Source: Emiliania huxleyi CCMP1516 (Eukaryota > Haptophyta > Isochrysidales > Noelaerhabdaceae). From it: a stretch of DNA of 44,164 nt. Of this stretch, positions 1 through 8,641 are shown piece by piece. Each line of letters begins with the position of its first letter. The stretch's first letter is position 1. The notes under the pieces are model-generated. The model ran no database searches, was not told the origin of the DNA, and was given only the letters and a program-made list of their open reading frames with translations. The stretch covers positions 235,757 to 279,920 of the forward strand of contig NW_005198167.1 in assembly GCF_000372725.1 (NCBI RefSeq), written 5' to 3'. A program made the translations under genes and the position numbers.

Positions 1-720
1 GTTGCGCCGGCGCTAAACGGACGCACTGCCTCGCCGGGAGGCCGCCCCAGCCGCCCCGGTAGGGCCCTGCGTGAGCCGTCGCGGACTGTCTCCCCCCACA
101 GGTGCAGACCCACATCTCCCCGTATCTCCCCCATATCTCCCCATATCTCCCCACAGGTGCAGAGCGAGCTGCTCAAGGCGGCCGCCAAGGCGGGCGCCGG
201 CGCCGCCGCCGCGTCCGTCTCGGGAGCCGCAGCGCCTTCGGCCGCGCCGCTGCCGCCGCCCACGAACCCGCGGCTGGCCAACCTGCCCGAAGCGACGCAG
301 CGCGCGATCGCCGCCGCCACAGCAAAGGCGCAGCTCGCGGCGAACAAGTTTGCGCTGCCCGGGGCGGCCGGCGCCAGCGCCGCGCCGACGCTGATGGCGC
401 CGCTGATGCCGCAGCGGCACGTCTCGGAGCTGGAGATCAACGACTACCCGCAGACGGCGCGGTTCAAGGTCACGAGCCGCGAGACGATCCAGGGCATCGA
501 GGAGTGGACCAAGGCGGCAGTCATCACTAAGGGCACCTACTACCCGCCCGGCCGCAACGCGCCGCCCGGCGAGCGCAAGCTCTACTTGCACATCGAGGCG
601 GAGACGCACGAGGCGATGAAGGCTGCGCGCAAGGAGCTCAAGCGCGTGCTGCAGGAGCAGTCCGTCTTCTCCGCGCCCGACGACTCGTCCACCAACCGAT
701 ACGCCAAGTACTCGGTATGA
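1..720 (+). CDS. Prp5/DDX46-type DEAD-box helicase, C-terminal exon (5' partial)
   Basis: This is the C-terminal tail of a Prp5/DDX46 family RNA helicase, which remodels U2 snRNP at the branch site during prespliceosome assembly in the nucleus. The last exon starts at 157 after an AG and ends with TGA at 718-720. It carries a long Ala-rich linker and then the family's conserved C-terminal module: ELEINDYPQTARFKVTS, a GTYYPPG motif, a GERKLYLHIEAET segment and a YAKYSV end, which match the DDX46 tail as I know it. The helicase core lies outside the window. Bases 1-101 look intronic. GTGCAGA occurs right after two successive AG acceptors (102 and 157), and between them lie repeats of ATATCTCCCC, so the 55 bases may be a small intron or an alternative acceptor. 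Family assignment is firm; the exact acceptor is not. Confidence 0.85.
   Translation, partial: VAPALNGRTASPGGRPSRPGRALREPSRTVSPHRCRPTSPRISPISPHISPQVQSELLKAAAKAGAGAAAASVSGAAAPSAAPLPPPTNPRLANLPEATQRAIAAATAKAQLAANKFALPGAAGASAAPTLMAPLMPQRHVSELEINDYPQTARFKVTSRETIQGIEEWTKAAVITKGTYYPPGRNAPPGERKLYLHIEAETHEAMKAARKELKRVLQEQSVFSAPDDSSTNRYAKYSV
102..156 (+). repeat. Short intron segment of ATATCTCCCC repeats bounded by GTGCAGA
   Basis: About four imperfect copies of the 10-mer ATATCTCCCC lie between two AG|GTGCAGA sites. The same 10-mer recurs in an intron-like segment at 33503-33542 and, on the other strand, at 9190-9230. Confidence 0.7.
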
Positions 721-2379
721 CACACCGCCCGCAGGGGTGAGCGGGATGGCACTCGAATTTTACGGACGCGGTCACGGTTCTTGTCTCTGGCGGGGCGCCG
801 CGCCCTCGACTCACTCCGCACGAGCGGGAGGGAGAGCGGGGGGGAGATAGGAGATCGTGTACGGTGCGAGCAGTAGAGTTATATAATGTAGTATCATGAT
901 GTAGCCGCGGATATGCGGATTGCGGGGTAAACACATGGACGCACGAACACAGATCCGGGAATGGGGAAACAGAAATCAAAAACTAAAAATGCGTATTGCT
1001 ATATAAGGCCGTTCGGCCGCGATGCGCGATCTTCGAAGACCAGGACGCAAGAGCGATACGAGAGGGCCGGCCGGCCTTGAGCGCTTGGGGGAGTCGAGGA
1101 GGAGGAGGGATAATGGAGGTAACGTGGGGACAGGCCAACACAGCCAGTGGGACGAACGAGGGGGCCGCGACGGCGGCTCAACCGTTGAGGCTCAAGCGGG
1201 AGCTGGGGGAGCGGAGACACGCACACGGGGCAGCGAGCGAAGTGGGTGAGACTGATGATGCTCCTTCGACTTAGGAGCGGCCTCAGCTGCTGGGCGGGCT
1301 TCAGGTGCTCACGCGAAAAGGAATCGACGCGATGTGCAAAGCAATACAACGAGAAGGAGAAAGAAGAGGAGAGACACCAGTGATGACGAAACAGAAGCTA
1401 GCGCAGACCAGGCGCAGAGAACTCTGCTGGAATTTAGCGGGTTGGCGAGAAGGGGGGGAGAGCCCAATGTGAGGCGTGCTGATGTCATCACAATCGCCAA
1501 GCAAACTCAAATGCGCGTCGTTCCGAAAGAGCCTGTGTTTCGACCTGTGTTCGCACTTCATGCCACTTGCTCCTTCGCCAAGAGCACTTGCGAGACGACC
1601 CTTGCGATGTTGATGGGCCAGAAGACGCTACTGTTGCGCCAGTCGGGCCGGAGCACGAGCTCCTGCAATTGAGGTGTGGGAGCGATGGGGCGGAGTGCGG
1701 AGCGATCAGTCGGCAGTTGCGAGGGCCCGATGGGGAGGGGCGGGGCGGACTACGGGGATCGGCTTCTTACACAGCCCTTCCCTGCAGCGAGCCCCCCTCC
1801 AACCCACCCGCGCTAGGTCTCGGGGGACGCAGGGGTCACACCCGACGACCTCGGGAACTAGCCGGGGCAGTCGGAGAAGGGGCAACTCCGTGCACTGACG
1901 GTCGGCCGTCAGAAAACACGCCTGCGTGGATCGCGTCACACCAATCCTCGCTACCCAACGGCCAACCGTGACCTTGCCTCTGGCGGAAAGGGGAGGCGGG
2001 AAGTGGGTGGGAGATGCAGGGGGGGGAGTGCGGGCGGGCGAGGGTCGCGCTAGATCGCGCTCCATGATGTCTCTATGGCGCACCTCGCCCATGGTTCCCT
2101 CGCCCTGGTGGGTGGGCCTCTACTCGCCGCGGCCGGGGCAGACCCTAGGAACACACATACATACAAACAAACAACAAAGTGTTAGAGTTGTTTGGTATTG
2201 CAAATCTCTCTCAAAATACATACAGACCCTACCATGCCGACGGCTTTAGTTAGGGCCGAATATCACGGGCAGGCGGCACACACTTGTTGCTCGCTTGTTG
2301 CCCCGGTTTTTGCTTTTGTGTTTCGAACGGTTGATGAACCAAAATAAAAATAATTCGTCGTCCAAGAGAAAGAATTTTT
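721..2379. other. Intergenic stretch with no supported gene
   Basis: This is the 3' flank of the DDX46 gene followed by mixed-composition sequence. Open frames here are short, overlap one another and show no family motif. A 23-base string at 1938-1960 (ACACCAATCCTCGCTACCCA and onward) recurs in reverse complement at about 24361-24384, 5' of the fucosyltransferase-like gene. 2150-2380 is AT-richer than its surroundings. Confidence 0.6.
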
Positions 2380-3956
2380 GACCGTCCTTGTGTAACCGTC
2401 TCATGTTTGGTTTGTCCTGCCGCGCACATTGTCATCGACTTGTATCCGACTTGGTGGCTGTGGTGATGTAGCGATGGTGTGGGTCTCTAGTGACCTATAC
2501 AGCTCCTCCGTGTTCCGTCTCCTGACATGGTACCGACCGGTGAGTGCACGGAGTGAGCAGTGCGGCACTGAGGCCGACATGAGAGCTGGTGCGGCACACA
2601 AGCGAGATGTGTTGCCGCACAGCATTTCCGGCTTACGCTCGATACGTTGGCTGGCACCATGGGCACCTGCGCGAGCCGTGGTGATTGGCTGGGCACAGAG
2701 GCTCGGCGCACGGTGGCACAGCGGCCGCCAACTGCTCGGCACGGAGGCTGAGCAGAATGAGTACAACCGCAACATCAACTTGGGTGCTTGCGGATCTTCT
2801 GCGACAGAGCGCATCTCCGCCAGCACTGCGGCTGTGTGGACACGAGTATCCCCTCTTGCTTCTCCTTACCGGTCCGTTCTCCTCGCCTACGGACCACCAT
2901 CGCAGCTGCTGCCTCCGCTACCAGCTCTCGGGCTGCTGCAACGGCAGTTACCGCAAAGATCTCGCACCGAATGTGGACCCTGCCTTTCGCCGCCGCTACT
3001 TCCGACGTCGCCGCTCGACACGACCGGAGCTGTACGCGATGAACACGCGACGATCGACACGCCCTCTCTGCCTTGTGTGGCGATTACCACGTCGTGGGGG
3101 AGTGTTGGGCATCTGTTCGACGTGGCAATGCCACTCTACCTCATTGCTGTCTCTTCCTCGTCTCGCCTCCTCGCGCTAGCCCGTCCCGCTATCCAACGCC
3201 TCTGGCAAGAAGTCCAATGCGCCTCTACGAGCGCCTCTGCCGTCTGGACGTCTGAGACTGAGCCTGCCATCTCCGACGTCGGCGGCCCGTGGCGCAACAT
3301 CAACGTTCGGGGCATTGAAGATCGTCCTCACGTCCCTGATGCGCTCATCCGCGTCAACGCGGCGAGGCCTCCCAACGGCCCAGTCGCCGCGCAGCAACGG
3401 GGCGCCCCCGCTGCCGCTCCCGCGCCCGCCGCGCCTGCCGCGCCCGCTCAAGCCGCCGCCCCGCGACGCTCAGCCCGGATTGCAGCTCGCGGCGCGCCAT
3501 GACCGAGCTCCACAACGAGCTCCTGTTCATTATCTCCCCTTTCTCTCTCTCCGCCCACTCGGCCGCGCTTTGACCCCTTCACTGGATCATCTTAGCGCGC
3601 AAGTCTTGCCAACAAGCAAGACCATCCTTCGCGAAGACGCAAGGTTGGACGCTTAGCCAGCCCCGCGAGACGCCGGCGGGTAACCGGCATACCTACGCTC
3701 AGACACATTCACACTCTGCTGTTGTTGTCTGCCGCATCCTCATTCATGAAGACTGCGGAGACAATGGGGGAGTGTTGGAGAGTGTGAACTCAAACCTACT
3801 TCCTGACCGTAGCCTGACCGTCCTTGTGTAACCGTCTCATGTTTGGTTTGTCCTGCCGCGCACATTGTCATCGACTTGTATCCGACTTGGTGGCTGTGGT
3901 GATGTAGCGATGGTGTGGGTCTCTAGTGACCTATACAGCTCCTCCTTGTTCCGTCT
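2380..3956 (+). mobile_element. Degenerate Copia-like LTR retroelement remnant
   Basis: A 141-bp sequence at 2380-2520 is repeated at 3816-3956 with one mismatch near the end. The downstream copy extends leftward to TGTTGGAGAGTGTGAACT at 3773 and is preceded by a purine tract GGGGGAG, the usual polypurine-tract/LTR junction of Ty1/Copia elements. The upstream copy lacks those first 43 bases. The roughly 1.25 kb between the copies is far too short for gag-pol. The frame through it (to 3502) ends in Pro/Ala-rich sequence with RRSARIAARG, reminiscent of a linker in Copia polyproteins but not diagnostic. AGAGAAAGAA occurs just outside both ends (2365-2374 and 3957-3966) and may be a target-site remnant. 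This is most likely a decayed, internally deleted copy. Confidence 0.6.
3773..3956 (+). repeat. Putative 3' LTR (184 bp)
   Basis: It starts with TGTTGGAG directly after a GGGGGAG purine tract. Its last 141 bases match 2380-2520 with one substitution. The 3' boundary is set by where the two copies diverge. Confidence 0.55.
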
Positions 3957-4007
3957 AGAGAAAGAAACAATTTTAGCCCAGAGAAAGAAACGGTGCCTCT
4001 TCGCATC

Positions 4008-4083
4008 GCCTGGCCCTCGCAGCGCCTGGCCCTCGCAGCGCCTGGCCCTCGCAGCGCCTGGCCCTCGCAGCGCCTGGCCCTCG
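4008..4083 (+). repeat. 16-bp tandem repeat just upstream of the CS-domain gene
   Basis: About five copies of CCTGGCCCTCGCAGCG in near-perfect tandem, ending 13 bases before the ATG at 4097. It occupies the expected 5' UTR or core-promoter position of that gene. Confidence 0.85.
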
Positions 4084-4096
4084 TACGAACGTCCAC

Positions 4097-4675
4097 ATGC
4101 GTACACACATGCATCCCCTTCTGGCAGCCCTCCTCGCCCTCGCGTCGTCGTGCGGCGCGCTCGTCGTGCCGCTGCAGCCTCGCGTGGGCTCCTTCCGCCT
4201 TCCGCCCTGCAGCCGCGGCCATCGACCACTACTATCCGGGCCGCTCGATGTGTCGGATCTCGGTCTCACGATGGACGACCTGGAGACGCCACTGCCCGAC
4301 CTGGCGGGTGGGAGCAGCATCGCGACGAGCGGTTGCGAGAGCACCTCGCGTTTGCCAGGGAGCGACGACAGCGGGTGCAGATGGGAGGAGACTGCCGAGC
4401 GGATCGAGGCGAGACTGTCGATCCCCGGCCTTCGAGGGCAGCCGGCCGCTGCCATGGGCGTTGAAGTGACGTCCGCGACCGCGACGATCACCGCCTTCGG
4501 TCGCGTGGTCTGGTCGTGCGTCCTGCGCGGCGCTTGTGTCCCCGACACCCTGACCTTCTCTGCTGAGGACGGTACGGGGATGCTGCCGGAGATCTCCATC
4601 TCCATCGGCAAGGCTGAGCCTGGCAAGCGCTGGGGCGGCCTCATTGCGTCCATCGGCGAGGACAGCATCCTATGA
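4097..4675 (+). CDS. CS-domain (p23/NudC-like) protein with N-terminal leader
   Basis: A single-exon ORF of 192 codons. Residues 1-21 form a hydrophobic leader (HPLLAALLALASSCGA) followed by LVVPLQPR, which would suit ER entry or a bipartite plastid leader. Residues about 88-187 resemble a CS domain, the Hsp90 co-chaperone p23/NudC beta-sandwich. It begins at CRWEETAERIEARLSIPG (the family's W-x-Q/E-T strand), continues through VEVTSATATITAFG, and ends in ISISIGKAEPGKRWGGLI (the family's L-x-K...W strand). Known CS domains bind Hsp90 or other chaperones, mostly in the cytosol, so a leader-bearing copy is inferred to act in the plastid or secretory system. The start is the ATG at 4097, and an in-frame ATG lies four codons on. 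The 16-bp repeat abuts the 5' side. Confidence 0.7.
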   Translation: MRTHMHPLLAALLALASSCGALVVPLQPRVGSFRLPPCSRGHRPLLSGPLDVSDLGLTMDDLETPLPDLAGGSSIATSGCESTSRLPGSDDSGCRWEETAERIEARLSIPGLRGQPAAAMGVEVTSATATITAFGRVVWSCVLRGACVPDTLTFSAEDGTGMLPEISISIGKAEPGKRWGGLIASIGEDSIL

Positions 4676-5877
4676 CACAGCTTTCCCGCGCCTTCCTGTT
4701 CCTCTCCACACGCCGCGCAAGCGGACTCTGCCACGCCGGGGGTATCGGAGGTCTGTACTAGTGCGGCAGCCCGCGCAGGCCCTCTCTCCGCAAGTCACCA
4801 CTCTCTCTGGATACAACAATCGTTCGTCTCTACCCACTACCACCGGCACCTCCATATATGTCTCGTCACACGAGAACCCGATCCCCCTGATTTCCATATG
4901 CTTGCAGGCTGCGTGGGTGCATAAACGTCGTTTTCTTTGAGTCGGTGTGGGGAGAAAGAAAGAATACTCAAACAGACATATCCAAATCTCCCACGCGCAC
5001 CGGGCCTTGCACTGTCGTTACTGGGCGGCTGGGTTTTTAGGCATTGTGGGGTTGGCACTCCCATCGACCCTCATGACCTCCTGCGGTCTCTGAGATGGAC
5101 ACCAGTGGGTGTGGGACCACAACCAGGATACACTCGAAGGCTGGGTAAGCAGTAGAGGTCGATAATCGACGCGTCCCACATGGTATGTGTCGCTGTCGGC
5201 ACGCTGTCGACAGGACGTCAAGCGACACCGGTGGCAGTGCCACCCAGGAGTGGTCGGGCGGTCTTCCGTCATGAGAGAGCCACCATGTGATCCGTATGAT
5301 GATTCCTGACAACCGCCTCAGTCAACTTTTGTCACAGTTCCCGCTCTTAGAGGAGCTGCGGGTCAGTTCGACAGCTGGAGCTGTGTCGCCGGCGTGCGGC
5401 GGCCTGCCTCCGGAGGTGCCTCTGAGGTGGACATTTTTTGGTCACCGTGAGAGAACGCGTTCGAACTTTCACTCCGGAACTTCAACTGAGCACGCGCACC
5501 GGCCAGGGCTACAATAGTGCCAGTGAGGCGAAGGCGCGAGTCGGAAGGCCGCGACCGTCAAGTGTCCCGTCATTTTCCTACAATCGCTGTGAACCCAGCC
5601 ACGTAGACGCTAGTCCCCCATCGGGAGGACGACCCCGGCTAGTCGCCGACCACACCCACAAAGAACCCTGCACAAAGACCGCAGGGCGGGGACCTGTTCC
5701 TTTTTACCCATCTCCTAGTAGAGGTGTCCGTTTTATTTATTTATTTAGACGTGGAGACGCGAGGGTTGCCCCCCCTTGCCCCACCACCTCGTGTGTGTGG
5801 AGAAGTTTACCTTACCTTACCTTACCTCCAAATCTCGCATTCAAATGATTTTGATATCTCCCGAGTCTACCTCAGAA
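4676..5877. other. Intergenic; fragments of the intron-associated repeat
   Basis: No convincing gene. 4991-5016 (CACGCGCACCGGGCCTTGCA and onward) and 5748-5829 (GTGGAGACGCGAGGGTTGCC and onward) match parts of the repeat found inside introns of PEP carboxylase (43418-43553) and the PLP enzyme (14244-14322, minus). 5684-5746 is a short element ending in TTTATTTATTTA. Confidence 0.55.
5684..5746 (+). repeat. Short retroposon-like element, copy 1, (TTTA)n tail
   Basis: GGGCGGGGACCTGTTCC followed by TTTTTACCC and, about 20 bases later, TTTTATTTATTTATTT. The same head and tail occur at 26201-26240, and a related head with the same tail at 29081-29145. Confidence 0.55.
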
Positions 5878-6478
5878 GGCTAGTTCCAATTCACTCTGAC
5901 ACGCTAATCTTGAAAACGTCCAACGGAGCTCCGTGTTGCTCCCAGCGCCCTCCCCCGCGCTCCCTGCGGCCATGGCCGATGATGCTAGTATGAGAGGTCA
6001 TCTGGCTACCGCGAGAGCGACCCAAAACTCGTCGACATCGTCCGATGATGGTGCCGCAAAGTCAGCCTTCGGAGGCTATCGTGGGGTCGAGCCGTCAGTA
6101 GCCGTGACATGTGGTTCCACCACCCCTCGTAGGCTTTGCCTCTGACCGCCACCGTTCCCAGGCTACCTTATGGGATGGAAAGGAAGGCTGGGCGAGCGTA
6201 TAGAAGCGTGCTCGACCTCGTCGTGGCAACCTGCAAGGCAGCGCTGGCAGGCGCGATGAGCGTCGCGCCACCTGACCCGAGACGGGTCGCAGGCGTCGTA
6301 CCGAGCGCGTCAAGTCCGTGTACTGATGTGCTCTGTACGGGCGAGTCACGTCGGCGTCAAAGGAGCGACGTGCGACCTGTCAGAGCCTGCTCTCAGATCT
6401 CAGCGGCGTCGAGTCGTCTCCGGCGGCGACAATTCGGTTCGTCGGCATCACAGCTGCCTCTGGAAGGCACCGAGAGGT
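5878..6478. repeat. Dispersed 600-bp repeat, copy 1
   Basis: It begins GGCTAGTTCCAATTCACTCT and ends CTGGAAGGCACCGAGAGG. It is nearly identical to 21581-22248 apart from small indels and one central replacement near its right end. The frames inside it differ between copies because of indels, so I treat it as non-coding and mobile or duplicated. It ends where the NHL/BTB gene's upstream region begins. Confidence 0.8.
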
Positions 6479-6628
6479 ACCAAATGGCGCAAATGACCAA
6501 AATCAAGATTGGTGGCCGTCCGCGCGTCCGTCCGTCAGCGTGTGCGGGGTGTACGTCCGTCCGTGAAGTCCACAGCATATGGCGTTGTGTTCTTGCTTTT
6601 TCGACTTTCTCTTTCTTTGCATTATGGA

Positions 6629-8641
6629 GTCCGCACCGGCGGCGGCGGCGAGGAAAAAGACGAGGAGCCCGTGCCGGTCGCGGATGGCTTCGAGGCGCCC
6701 ATCTTTGGCGCGCGCGTCGTCGGCCAGGTCACCACGCTGGCGCTCGAGGGCGGCTCTCTGGCATCGCTCGGGTCGGTTGGCGTTGCGAGCGACCACGCGG
6801 GCGCCTGGTACGTCTCGACCAAGGACTCTCTGCTGCACGTCTCGGCGGCCGGGCGCGTGCGCCGCGTTGCAGCCTTGCTGGCAAGTGGAGTCTGCTACAC
6901 CGTTGCCGCCAGCCCCAACGGGAGCGCGGCGTTTGTGGCAGACGACACCAACCACGAGATCCGGCGGGTGGAGTTGGCGACGGGCGCTGTGACGACGCTC
7001 GCGGGAAGCGGCGAGGCTGGTGACGCGGATGGCGTGGGCGACGCGGCGGAGTTCTTCGGCCCAAATGGCATCGCCATCAGCCCCGACGGCAGCGCGCTGT
7101 TTGTGGCGGACTTCAGCAACCACAAGATCCGGCGGGTGGAGGTGGCGACGGGCGCTGTGACGACGCTCGCGGGAAGCGGCGAGGATGGCGACGCGGATGG
7201 CGTGGGCGACGCGGCGGAGTTCTTCGGCCCAAATGGCATCGCCATCAGCCCCGACGGCAGCGCGCTGTTTGTGGCGGACTTCAGCAACCACAAGATCCGG
7301 CGGGTGGAGGTGGCGACGGGCGCTGTGACGACGCTCGCGGGAAGCGGCGAGGATGGCGACGCGGATGGCGTGGGCGACGCGGCGGAGTTCTTCGGCCCAA
7401 ATGGCATCGCCATCAGCCCCGACGGCAGCGCGCTGTTTGTGGCGGACTTCAGCAACCACAAGATCCGGCGGGTGGAGGTGGCGACGGGCGCTGTGACGAC
7501 GCTCGCGGGAAGCGGCGAGGATGGCGACGCGGATGGCGTGGGCGCCGCGGCGGAGTTCTGCTACCCAAATGGCATCGCCATCGGCCCAGACAGCAGCGCG
7601 CTGTTTGTGGCGGACTTCAGCAACCACAAGATCCGGCGGGTGGAGGTGGCGACGGGCGCGGTGACTACGCTCGCGGGTAGCGGCGAGGAAGGCGATGCTG
7701 ACGGCGTCGGCGATACGGCGCAGTTCAACGGCCCACTGGACCTCGCCATCAGCCCGGATGGGAGCGCGCTGTTTGTGGCGGACTCCGACAACGACAAGAT
7801 CCGGCGGGTTGAGGTGGCGACGGGAGAGGTGACGGCGGTCGCGGGCAGTGGCACAGAGGGCAGCGCTGACGGCGTGGGCGACGCGGCGCAGTTCGTAGGC
7901 CCAGATCAAGTCGCCATCAGCCCCGACGGCAGCACGCTGTTGGTCAGATCGAGAGGTTGCCTCCGCCAGGTCTGCCTGGCGGCGCCTCCTCCGCCTCCCT
8001 CCTTTGCCCCGATCGTCGTTCCGCCCTCCACCATCCTGGCTGACTTCGCAACGACGCGGGGCGACGCCTCCCTGCCAGAGGGGAAAGTCACCTTCCTGGT
8101 CGGCGACGACGAGGAGCGCATCGAGAACGTCAGCAAGTGCAACCTCTGCGCCCGGTCCCCGGTCTTTCGGACCATGTTCGGCATCGGCATGAAGGAGCGC
8201 GACGCCGCCGAGGTCACGGTGCCGCACACCAACCTTGCCAGCTTCACCGCCCTCGTCGACTACCTCCTCTCCGACAAGTTCGACCTCGGCGAGGAGGAGG
8301 GCAGGGCGCAGCGCGCGCTCGACCTGCGGGAGCTGGCGCAGATGTACCAGGTGCCGCGCCTCGAGCTGCTCTGCGCGCAGGCGCTGCAGGAGAGCGTAGG
8401 GCCGGCGAGCGCCGTGCCGCTGCTCGAGGCGGCGCACACGCTGGGCGACGGGCGGCTCCTCGCGCAGTGCCGCCGCTTCGTGGCCGACCACGCCGCTGAG
8501 GTGCGCGCGAGCGGTGGCGTGGAGCAGCTGCGCGACTTTGGCGTGGCCAAGGGGCTGCTCGGCGACGCGCTTGACCAGGTGGCGGAGCTGAAGGGGACGG
8601 TGGCGGCGTGCTCCGCGGAGCTCGAGAAGGTCCGGGCATGA
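6629..8641 (+). CDS. NHL-repeat protein with C-terminal BTB/POZ domain (start unresolved)
   Basis: The open frame encodes about six NHL-type beta-propeller repeats of 57 residues (IAISPDGSALFVADFSNHKI, then RRVEVATGAVTTLAGSG). A BTB/POZ domain with a BACK-like helical tail follows, from about 8041 (CNLCARSPVFRTMFG, then TVPHTNLASFTALVDYLLSD). BTB proteins commonly recruit substrates to cullin-3 ubiquitin ligases, and the propeller would be the substrate-binding part; that role is inferred. Repeats from about 7000 to 7540 are almost identical at the DNA level (171-bp period), indicating recent duplication or gene conversion. No ATG lies in frame before the repeats. The ATG at 6624 (MESAPA) is in a different frame, so a small intron, a frameshift or an upstream exon is needed. 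The coding end is TGA at 8639-8641. Confidence 0.8.
   Translation, partial: VRTGGGGEEKDEEPVPVADGFEAPIFGARVVGQVTTLALEGGSLASLGSVGVASDHAGAWYVSTKDSLLHVSAAGRVRRVAALLASGVCYTVAASPNGSAAFVADDTNHEIRRVELATGAVTTLAGSGEAGDADGVGDAAEFFGPNGIAISPDGSALFVADFSNHKIRRVEVATGAVTTLAGSGEDGDADGVGDAAEFFGPNGIAISPDGSALFVADFSNHKIRRVEVATGAVTTLAGSGEDGDADGVGDAAEFFGPNGIAISPDGSALFVADFSNHKIRRVEVATGAVTTLAGSGEDGDADGVGAAAEFCYPNGIAIGPDSSALFVADFSNHKIRRVEVATGAVTTLAGSGEEGDADGVGDTAQFNGPLDLAISPDGSALFVADSDNDKIRRVEVATGEVTAVAGSGTEGSADGVGDAAQFVGPDQVAISPDGSTLLVRSRGCLRQVCLAAPPPPPSFAPIVVPPSTILADFATTRGDASLPEGKVTFLVGDDEERIENVSKCNLCARSPVFRTMFGIGMKERDAAEVTVPHTNLASFTALVDYLLSDKFDLGEEEGRAQRALDLRELAQMYQVPRLELLCAQALQESVGPASAVPLLEAAHTLGDGRLLAQCRRFVADHAAEVRASGGVEQLRDFGVAKGLLGDALDQVAELKGTVAACSAELEKVRA
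7000..7670 (+). repeat. Near-perfect 171-bp tandem repeats encoding NHL units
   Basis: Four consecutive units of 171 bp (57 codons). The first three are essentially identical, and the later ones diverge at the distal end (for example FCYPNGIAIGPD). Confidence 0.9.

Noticed and set aside
2429..3502. 357-codon plus-strand frame
   Set aside because: It starts inside the putative LTR and spans the retroelement interior with no gag or pol signature, so it is treated as part of the remnant.
6503..8491. 662-codon minus-strand frame opposite the NHL/BTB gene
   Set aside because: It is the antisense shadow of the repeats (periodic RHLHPPDLVVAEVRHKQ text). The plus strand has clear NHL and BTB motifs.
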